Assembly (NCBI GenBank): GCA_022548915.1
Contig: JAKZES010000007.1
Location: forward strand, 62,001-126,000
From: Verrucomicrobiaceae bacterium E54
Lineage (GTDB): Bacteria > Verrucomicrobiota > Verrucomicrobiia > Verrucomicrobiales > Akkermansiaceae
Reading direction: 5' to 3'
DNA length: 64,000 bases
Shown here: positions 27,467 to 34,541 of the stretch, piece after piece
Numbering within the stretch: the first letter of the stretch is position 1
Layout of the letters: each line of letters starts with the position of its first letter
Translations under genes and position numbers: made by a program
Notes under the pieces: generated by a model
Seen by the model: the letters and a program-made list of their open reading frames with translations, nothing else
The model's database searches: none
Told to the model about the DNA's origin: nothing

Positions 27467-28029
27467 GGGGCGGTCGGGTCGGAATGGGGCAGCAGCCGCG
27501 GCGTGGCGACCGGCCGGTCGGAGGTCAGCCTCGCCACCCGACGGTGCATCGATCCCTCGATCACGTCGCGGGCAACCCCGGGGGTGAGGGCGTGCACCAG
27601 ATAGCGGTCGTCCTCCAGGTCGAGCGTGATCGTCCCCGGGGTGAGGGTGATGGAGTGGCCGAAGATCACCGCGTTGAGCAGGGTCGGCTGCTCGGACTCG
27701 AAGCGGATCAACCGTGGGTCCAGGCGGCCCTTGGGACGCAGGATGACGATCGCGACATGCACCGCCGCCACCAGCATCTCCTTGGCCAGCCAGAACATGT
27801 AGGGAACCAGCCGCCGCAGCCGGATTTCCCCCGACCCATGCGGCCGGAACGGCTCCAGCGCCCGGTGCATCCAGATCAGCGCCCCCACGGTCACCACTCC
27901 GCAGCCGAGGTGAAAGGCGTCGAATTTCCCGCTGAGGATCACCCACATCACGAAGAGCGCAGACCATGCGAGCACGGCCTCCACGCTCAGACGCCTCACG
28001 CTCGGGCGGGATGTTTCAGACTCCTTCAT
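27463..28029 (-). CDS. mrpE: MrpE/MnhE subunit
   Basis: LVPYMFWLAKEMLVAAVHVAIVILRPKGRLDPRLIRFESEQPTLLNAVIFGHSITLTPGTITLDLEDDRYLVHALTP. Confidence 0.9.
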   Translation of the reverse strand: MKESETSRPSVRRLSVEAVLAWSALFVMWVILSGKFDAFHLGCGVVTVGALIWMHRALEPFRPHGSGEIRLRRLVPYMFWLAKEMLVAAVHVAIVILRPKGRLDPRLIRFESEQPTLLNAVIFGHSITLTPGTITLDLEDDRYLVHALTPGVARDVIEGSMHRRVARLTSDRPVATPRLLPHSDPTAP

Positions 28030-28205
28030 GGGTGATCGATCGCAAAGCACGGGACGCACGGACCGCCGCGACCGCCGGACCGCCACGGCCGACGATCCAA
28101 TGAACCTCACGGCGGGAGTCCTCTGCCGGAAGCGCTTCGCTTTTTCAAGTGATTACGGCCGAATATCCACTCCCGCTCCCGCGAAAATCCTCGTTTCGCC
28201 GGGCT

Positions 28206-28631
28206 TCAGGGCGGTGCCAGCAGCGTGAATGGCGCCCAGGGCAGGTTGCGCAAGACCGTGTAGCCAAGGATGAGGACAAGCAGGACGATCCCGCTGCGGC
28301 GTCCGAGTGGAACCTGCCATTTCGGCGGCTCACCCCGCACCCAGCCGACCACCCCGGGCGCCAGCATCACCAACACCAGGGGCACCAGCACCACGCCGAG
28401 CGGGTTGAACCGAAAGGCGTCCACGAAGCGCCCTTCCAGAAGCGCGTGGGCCGCGCGGGTCATGCCACAGCCGGCGCAATGGAGTCCGGTGGTATCGTGC
28501 AGGATGCAGGTCCAGGGCAGGCCGGAGGGTCCGCTGCGCGCCAGCCACAACGCCCCGAGTCCAAACACGGCCAAGACCGCGACCACGATCGCCAGACGTT
28601 TTCCCGATCGACTCTTCCCTATGGACGTCAT
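28206..28631 (-). CDS. DUF2752-like membrane protein
   Basis: WTCILHDTTGLHCAGCGMTRAAHALLEGRFVDAFRFNPLGVVLVPL. Confidence 0.85.
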   Translation of the reverse strand: MTSIGKSRSGKRLAIVVAVLAVFGLGALWLARSGPSGLPWTCILHDTTGLHCAGCGMTRAAHALLEGRFVDAFRFNPLGVVLVPLVLVMLAPGVVGWVRGEPPKWQVPLGRRSGIVLLVLILGYTVLRNLPWAPFTLLAPP

Positions 28632-28646
28632 TCCCCTCGCGGAAAC

Positions 28647-29159
28647 CTACATTTCGCTCATCACCGCAACCAGCATGATGACGCCAAAGCACAGCGTGGC
28701 CGCGATGGTGACGTAGCCGGTGATGAGCCCGGCGATGGCCATTCCCCGCCCCGCCATCGGCACGCACGATTCGTTGATCTGCTTCAGGGCCAGGTGACCG
28801 CAGATCGCCGCCGGGATGGCGGCGATGATTCCCAGGAAGCAGGTGAAGAGCATCAGGATCGAGGTGATCCCGCAAATCAGGCTGGCGATCGCGTTGCCGT
28901 TGTTCGGAGCGACCGGATACGGACCGACGCCGCCGGCCGCCGGGCTCTGATAGGGCGAGACCGGCTGGGCTGGTGACGGGGACCCCACGATCTGGCCCGA
29001 CCACTCCGGCACTTCGGAGAGCTTCTGCCAGTTGTCCATGCCCTCGCGCCAGATGATGGTGTCGCCACCCACCTTGCCGGCGGCAATCATCTCCCGGAGT
29101 TCGTGTTCCTCAACCGGGCCACGCTGCTCGCCGTTTTCGCCGTAATACCAATTCGCCAC
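28647..29159 (-). CDS. GYF_2 domain + DUF4190-like membrane protein
   Basis: MANWYYGENGEQRGPVEEHELREMIAAGKVGGDTIIWREGMDNWQKLSEVPE then NGNAIASLICGITSILM...GIIAAIPAAICGHLAL. Confidence 0.85.
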   Translation of the reverse strand: MANWYYGENGEQRGPVEEHELREMIAAGKVGGDTIIWREGMDNWQKLSEVPEWSGQIVGSPSPAQPVSPYQSPAAGGVGPYPVAPNNGNAIASLICGITSILMLFTCFLGIIAAIPAAICGHLALKQINESCVPMAGRGMAIAGLITGYVTIAATLCFGVIMLVAVMSEM

Positions 29160-29306
29160 GGGGAAGGATCATCCCCGAATCGGCCCGCTCCGACAAGCCC
29201 CGGCGGCACCAAGTGATGTTTTGCGAGCGACTCCCCCATGGCGATGCCGCGTGGAGCGCGCCTCTGCGAACCTCTCCACACACCAATCAGTCACCAAATA
29301 TCCCCT

Positions 29307-30113
29307 TCACGTCCGGGTCCCCGACCTCCACTCCGCCGGATCCATCCCGTAGAAGCGCGCAAACTCTCGATAAACCTCCGGTTCGTCGTCGCGCAGCTGG
29401 CGCGCCTTCTCGAAAAAGGTCTCGGTTCCGACGGCGAAAAACTCGGCAGGACTCTCGGCCCCGTAGTCGTCGAGCACCGAGCGCTTCCCCGCCTCCACCC
29501 GCTCGCAAAAGCGCTCGTAAGCCGGGGCCATCGCCGCCGACCAGCGTCCGTAGTCCGGTCCCTCGTCGAACTCCGGAATCCCGTCGGCCACCCCGTCCTC
29601 CTGGTCGATCTGATGCGCAAACTCGTGCAGCACGACGTTCAGGCCGTCCCGTGGATCCGCCGAGCCCTGGCAAACGCTCTGCCACGACAGCACCACACTG
29701 CCGGTACTCCACGACTCCCCGAGCCGCACGTCGCGCCCGCCGGAGTGAAACGCATCCGGATAGATCAGGATGCTTCGCAAGCGCGAATAGAAATCCTGCG
29801 GCCGGTGGGCGATGAGCAGGCAGGCCGGGGCGGCGACCGCCAGCATCATTTCGTCCGTCACCTCCTCAAGTCCGCCACAGGCCTCGAACCCCTTTTCATC
29901 GAGAAACACCCGCATCCATCCCTCGGCGAGGCGGCGGGTCGGTTCCGGCACCGTCTTCCACAGCGGAAACCGCTTTTCCACCAGGGCACGCTCGGCGTCG
30001 GAGAGCCCCGAGGCCCGCAGCTGGCGGCGGCGGCGGCTCACCCTGGACGCGTGCCACACCGTCAGGGCGACCACCAGGGCAACCCCTCCCAGGAATACCC
30101 AGAGTCCGGTCAT
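29307..30113 (-). CDS. MtfA-like zinc-dependent peptidase (M90)
   Basis: VVLSWQSVCQGSADPRDGLNVVLHEFAHQIDQEDGVADGIPEFDEG...YGAESPAEFFAVGTETFFEKARQLRDDEPEVYREFARFYGMDP. Confidence 0.9.
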   Translation of the reverse strand: MTGLWVFLGGVALVVALTVWHASRVSRRRRQLRASGLSDAERALVEKRFPLWKTVPEPTRRLAEGWMRVFLDEKGFEACGGLEEVTDEMMLAVAAPACLLIAHRPQDFYSRLRSILIYPDAFHSGGRDVRLGESWSTGSVVLSWQSVCQGSADPRDGLNVVLHEFAHQIDQEDGVADGIPEFDEGPDYGRWSAAMAPAYERFCERVEAGKRSVLDDYGAESPAEFFAVGTETFFEKARQLRDDEPEVYREFARFYGMDPAEWRSGTRT

Positions 30114-30868
30114 TTTTTTCTCCGCAGGCCTTCCCAACCCACCACGAACAGGACGATCGCCCCCAGCAACAGGCCGGCCCCGAGGATCACCCAGAAGCCT
30201 GGCTGGAGAAAACCCGGAATTTCCACGTTCATTCCCAGCAACCCGGCCACCGCCACCAGCGGCAGGAAGAAGCCGGCCATGAGGTTCAGGCGGAAGGCGA
30301 TCGAATTCAGTCGCTCGGCGGCCTGCTGGTGTTCCTCCGCACTTTCCGCCTGCCAGAACTCCAGCGTCAGCTTCGAATCGTGGTAGAGCAACTCCGCCGC
30401 CCGCTGCATTTCGCGCACCCGGTCGCGCAGCCCGATCAGCGTGCGGTTCTCCTCGTCCGCGGGAACGGCCGCCTCGAGCGCCGCCAGCATGTTGCGCATC
30501 GATCGCGCGATCGGCGCGGCGTGGCGGATGATTTCGAACACCTGCGTCACCTCCTCGGTTTCCTCGAGCAGCGCTTCATACTTGTCGATCACCGACTGGT
30601 AGCGGTCGAAAAGCCGGGACATTTCCTTCAAGCCCTCACTGTCCGCCGGCCCCCGCCAGGTGCCGTCCGCGCGACGCCAGAACACCAGGGCATCCCGCTC
30701 GGGAATCTTCGGCTCCGGCACCTCGTGGACGATCAGCAGGGCCTCATGGTCCCCCGCCAGAAACCGCTGCGTCCCCGAGCGGCTGCTGAGTTGGTCTCGC
30801 AAGCTCTCCTCGATCTCGAAGTCTTCGGGGAGAAAGCGAATGACTTTCCGGACGGTCATCCCTGTCAT
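30110..30868 (-). CDS. CorA-like protein
   Basis: LTLEFWQAESAEEHQQAAERLNSIAFRLNLMAGFFLPLVAVAGLLGMNVEIPG; GMN motif followed by a second TM. Confidence 0.65.
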   Translation of the reverse strand: MTGMTVRKVIRFLPEDFEIEESLRDQLSSRSGTQRFLAGDHEALLIVHEVPEPKIPERDALVFWRRADGTWRGPADSEGLKEMSRLFDRYQSVIDKYEALLEETEEVTQVFEIIRHAAPIARSMRNMLAALEAAVPADEENRTLIGLRDRVREMQRAAELLYHDSKLTLEFWQAESAEEHQQAAERLNSIAFRLNLMAGFFLPLVAVAGLLGMNVEIPGFLQPGFWVILGAGLLLGAIVLFVVGWEGLRRKK

Positions 30869-30967
30869 TCAAACCGTCGGACACCATAACCGACAATCGG
30901 AAAGACTCGAAGAGATCCGCATTCCGATACCGTTGCCCTTGCGGCGCACCTGGGATAGAATCCTTCC

Positions 30968-31189
30968 ATGAACTGGAGAGATCATATCACGGCAGACCCG
31001 AAAATTTGCCACGGGAAGGCTTGCTTCAGAGGCACCAGAATCATGGTTTCGGTTGTGTTGGATTGCCTGGCGGCCGACATGTCCGCGGACGCCATCATCG
31101 CCGAGTATCCTTCACTGTCCAAGGCAGCGATCCATGCGGCGCTCGCCTACTCCTCGGAGCTTGCCCAGGAGAGGGTCGTGGTGACGTGA
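30968..31189 (+). CDS. DUF433 antitoxin-like protein
   Basis: ITADPKICHGKACFRGTRIMVSVVLDCLAADMSADAIIAEYPSLSKAAIHAALAYSSEL. Confidence 0.9.
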   Translation: MNWRDHITADPKICHGKACFRGTRIMVSVVLDCLAADMSADAIIAEYPSLSKAAIHAALAYSSELAQERVVVT

Positions 31190-31536
31190 AGTTCAAGATC
31201 GACGAGAATATCTCCGCGAGTGCGAAGAGTTTGCTGCTCGAGCGCGGTCACGATTGCCACCCTGTGTATGACGAGGGCATCGAGGGAGGGGCGGACGATG
31301 ACCTCATCAACATCTGCCTACGGGAGCAACGGCATCTGATCACGCTCGACCTCGATTCTGCTGACATCATCCGCTATGCACCGATCGACTACCATGGAGT
31401 GATCGTTCTTCGCCTGACCCGCCAAGACGCTTTCCACGTGATCGATCGCCTCGGTGAAGCACTGAGTGAGATCGAGGAACTGAGTTTGCGTGGACATTTG
31501 GTGATTGTGGACGATCGCAGAATCAGGTTCCGCTAG
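31186..31536 (+). CDS. DUF5615 (PIN-like) toxin, GTG start
   Basis: VKFKIDENISASAKSLLLERGHDCHPVYDEGIEGGADDDLINICLREQRHLITLDLDSADIIRY; GTGA overlap with DUF433 stop. Confidence 0.87.
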   Translation: MKFKIDENISASAKSLLLERGHDCHPVYDEGIEGGADDDLINICLREQRHLITLDLDSADIIRYAPIDYHGVIVLRLTRQDAFHVIDRLGEALSEIEELSLRGHLVIVDDRRIRFR

Positions 31537-31561
31537 CCTAACAACGGAATCCATTCTGCCA

Positions 31562-32335
31562 TCAATCAGGTCGATCATTCCACGCCACCAGATCGGCGTA
31601 TCGGATCGCCGAGCCACCGAAGATGTCGAGGGCCGAACCGACGGTGACATCCACGCGGCCCTTGCCGAGGCAATCGACCAACTGCAGATCCTCCATCGAG
31701 GCAACCCCGCCGGCGTAGGTCACCGGGCAACCGGCCCACTCTCCGAGCAAGCTCACCAGCCCGGTGTCGATCCCTCCGCAGAGACCTTCGACGTCGGCGG
31801 CGTGGATCAGGAATTCGTCGCAGAAGGGAGCGAGCCGATCCAGAGTCGCGGCGTCCACCCGCAGATCGGTCAGAGTCTGCCAGCGGTTCGTCGCCACCAC
31901 CCAGCCGTCCTCGTGCCGCCGGCACGACAGGTCGATCACGATGCGCCCGGCCCCGACCCGGTCCGCGAGTTCACGGACGCGATCCTCCGAGAGCCTCACA
32001 CCATCCTCGAAAAGCCAAGAGGTCACGATCACGTGCGACGCCCCGGCTTCCAGCCACTCCGATGCATTCGACGCGTCGATGCCGCCACCGAGTTGCATTC
32101 CACCCGGCCACGCCGCCAGCGCCTGGCGCGCGGCCTCGTCGTTGCCCGGACCCAGCTTGATCACGTGACCACCACGCAGATCGTCGCCGCGAAACATCTT
32201 CGCGAAGTCTCCCGGACTGCGGTCCGAGACGAAATTCTCGGTCGGCCCCGGTCCGTCGTCGCGGAGCGTTCCACCGACGATCTGCTTCACTTTTCCTTGG
32301 TGGAGATCGATGCACGGTCGGAAGCGGCAGCTCAT
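31562..32335 (-). CDS. hisA: ProFAR isomerase HisA, eukaryotic (HIS6) type
   Basis: CIDLHQGKVKQIVGGTL...NFVSDRSP...HVIKLGPGNDEAARQAL...VIVTSWLF...IVIDLSCRR...NRWQTLTDL...EFLIHAADVEGLCGGID...DVTVGSALDIFGGS. Confidence 0.93.
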   Translation of the reverse strand: MSCRFRPCIDLHQGKVKQIVGGTLRDDGPGPTENFVSDRSPGDFAKMFRGDDLRGGHVIKLGPGNDEAARQALAAWPGGMQLGGGIDASNASEWLEAGASHVIVTSWLFEDGVRLSEDRVRELADRVGAGRIVIDLSCRRHEDGWVVATNRWQTLTDLRVDAATLDRLAPFCDEFLIHAADVEGLCGGIDTGLVSLLGEWAGCPVTYAGGVASMEDLQLVDCLGKGRVDVTVGSALDIFGGSAIRYADLVAWNDRPD

Positions 32336-32355
32336 GGCGCGAGGCTGGGCGGCGA

Positions 32356-32384
32356 GCTTCCAAGTGAGAAGTTCCAAGTTCCCC
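32356..32384. repeat. Heptanucleotide-periodic array
   Basis: GCTTCCAAGTGAGAAGTTCCAAGTTCC, about 20 bp upstream of hisA; shares a 23-mer with 12992-13023 and 53491-53532. Confidence 0.8.
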
Positions 32385-32513
32385 GACGTCGCCCTCCGGG
32401 CGATGACGGGCCGGCAAGGCTGGGGGAAAGCGACCTCCCGCAGTGCCTGACAAGCTACGCAGCACCAGATTTTCAATCTCGCTAAACAAGTAAATCGATG
32501 CGATCCTCCCGAC

Positions 32514-32759
32514 ATGACTCTCGCCTCTTCCGCTCTTGTATTTCCCGCCACGGCCACGGTCATCGGGTGGGTGATCTTCGGCGGGGTTTCGATGATCGCC
32601 TTGGGCTACGCCAAGTTGAAGCAGGAGTGGTTCGCCGCCGTCGTCGGGGTTTCGATCGGCGTCTACCCCTACTTTTTCCCCAGCGGTCCGGTGTTCTGGA
32701 CGCTCGGTGTCTTGCTGACCACGCTGCTCTTCGTTCCGCGGCGGCACCTGCCTTGGTAG
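32514..32759 (+). CDS. Small membrane protein
   Basis: MTLASSALVFPATATVIGWVIFGGVSMIALGYAKLKQEWFAAVVGVSIGVYPYFFPSGPVFWTLGVLLTTLLFV. Confidence 0.65.
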   Translation: MTLASSALVFPATATVIGWVIFGGVSMIALGYAKLKQEWFAAVVGVSIGVYPYFFPSGPVFWTLGVLLTTLLFVPRRHLPW

Positions 32760-32873
32760 TCGTCCGGAGGCCGGACGGCCCCACCCCGGAACGAAGTGCT
32801 CTTAAGCTCGCGGGCCCGGGGCGGACCGCCTCCAAGCTCACATCTCGAGCATCAGACGCGTCGGACTCTCGGC

Positions 32874-33038
32874 GGAGTGGCTCGCTCCGCGGGCCATGGC
32901 GGGGCAGGTCGGCTTCCTAGCCGACATGGATCCGGCGGACGCCAATCTTCAAGATGGAACGAAACACTCAAGGCCGCCCGCCATCCGCGACGTGGACGTC
33001 GCCACGCCCCGGCATGGCGCTCAGGAGAGCGCCACTCC
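32874..33038. repeat. Palindromic inverted-repeat element D (MITE/REP-like, 165 bp)
   Basis: GGAGTGGC...GCCACTCC termini; hairpins GCGGAG-TGGCTCG-CTCCGC, GTCGGCT-TCCT-AGCCGAC, GCGACGT-GG-ACGTCGC, GGCGCTC-AGGA-GAGCGCC; flanked by duplicated odhB 3' end. Confidence 0.8.
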
Positions 33039-34523
33039 TCACATCTCGAGCATCAAGCGCGTCGGATTTTCGATGCAGTCCTTGATGCGGATCAGGAAAG
33101 TGACCGCCTCCTTGCCGTCCACCAACCGGTGGTCGTAGCTCAGCGCGAGATACATCATCGGCCGGATCTCGACCTTGCCATCCACCGCGACCGGGCGCTG
33201 CTGGATGGTATGCATCCCGAGGATGCCGGACTGCGGAGGATTCAGGATGGGCGTGCTCAGGAGAGAACCGTAGGTGCCGCCATTCGAGATGGTGAACACA
33301 CCGCCCTGGAGATCCTCGAGCTGGATCTTCCCGTCACGGGCCTTGCCCGCGTAGTCGATGATGTCCTGCTCGATCTCGGCGAAGCTCTTCTGGTCGCAAT
33401 CGCGGAGCACCGGCACGACGAGGCCCTTCTCGGTGCCGATCGCCACGCCGACGTCGTAAAAGTGGTTTTCGATGATCTCGTTGCCGTCGATCATGCCGTT
33501 GACCTGGGGCACGTCCTTGAGTGCCTGGACCACGGCCTTCACGAAGAAGGACATGAAGCCGAGCTTCACTCCGTGCTTGGCGATGAAGTCCTCCTGGACC
33601 GACTTCCGCAGCTTCATCACGGACGACATGTCCGCTTCGTTGAAAGTCGTGAGGATGGCCGCGGTTTGCTGGGCATTGACCAGGTGGGTCGCGATCTTCC
33701 GCCGCAGCATGCTCATCTTGCGGCGGGTCACCCGACCCTCCGCGACCGGCGTCGTGTCGGGCCGCTCCGCCGGCGCATCGACGATCTTGAAGTCCGGCTT
33801 CGCCTCGGCGGCTGCGGACTCCGGCTTGGGGGCCGGTGCCTTCTCTTTCTCCGGCGTGGCCGGGGCTGCCTGCTTCGAAGATTCCTTTGCAGGCACCGCG
33901 GGAGCGCTCTCCGGCGCGGGTTTCGAACTCCCCGCCCCGACCGTGATCCGGGCAATCACGGTGCCGATGGAGACCTCTTCCCCTTCCGGAACCACGATCT
34001 CCAGGCGACCGGATTCCTCGGCCTCGAGTTCGGTCGAAACCTTGTCGGTCTCCAGCGTCACCAACGCCTCGCCCTTCGAGACCGAGTCGCCATCCTTCCT
34101 GCGCCAGGCGGCGACGTTGGCGGTGGTGATCGACTCGCCGGCGGCGGGCACCTTGACATCGATGGTCTTACCCTCCCCGGTGGCCGGGGCCGGCGCGGAT
34201 TCGGCGGGTGCCTGCTCCTCGATTGCGGGCTCTGAGGCGCTCTCGGTTTGTGGTTCCGGGCCGGGCTCGGGCTCGGCACTGCCGGCGGCACTCTCGTCGA
34301 TCTCGGCGATCACGGTGCCGATGGCGACCTCCTCACCTTCCTCGACCATGATCTTGAGCACGCCGGCGACATCCGCGGCGAGTTCGTTGGAGACCTTGTC
34401 GGTTTCGAGGGTCACGAGCACGTCGCCCTTGGCGACGCTCTCGCCATCCTTCTTGTGCCAGGTCGCGACATTGGCGCTGGTGATCGACTCACCGGCGGCG
34501 GGAACTTTGACTTCGGTAGCCAT
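33039..34523 (-). CDS. odhB: 2-oxoglutarate dehydrogenase E2 with two lipoyl domains
   Basis: Two lipoyl domains ([32 protein letters not shown]), catalytic [34 protein letters not shown]...[28 protein letters not shown]. Confidence 0.93.
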   Translation of the reverse strand: MATEVKVPAAGESITSANVATWHKKDGESVAKGDVLVTLETDKVSNELAADVAGVLKIMVEEGEEVAIGTVIAEIDESAAGSAEPEPGPEPQTESASEPAIEEQAPAESAPAPATGEGKTIDVKVPAAGESITTANVAAWRRKDGDSVSKGEALVTLETDKVSTELEAEESGRLEIVVPEGEEVSIGTVIARITVGAGSSKPAPESAPAVPAKESSKQAAPATPEKEKAPAPKPESAAAEAKPDFKIVDAPAERPDTTPVAEGRVTRRKMSMLRRKIATHLVNAQQTAAILTTFNEADMSSVMKLRKSVQEDFIAKHGVKLGFMSFFVKAVVQALKDVPQVNGMIDGNEIIENHFYDVGVAIGTEKGLVVPVLRDCDQKSFAEIEQDIIDYAGKARDGKIQLEDLQGGVFTISNGGTYGSLLSTPILNPPQSGILGMHTIQQRPVAVDGKVEIRPMMYLALSYDHRLVDGKEAVTFLIRIKDCIENPTRLMLEM

Positions 34524-34541
34524 GGAAATGGGAAAACTGGA

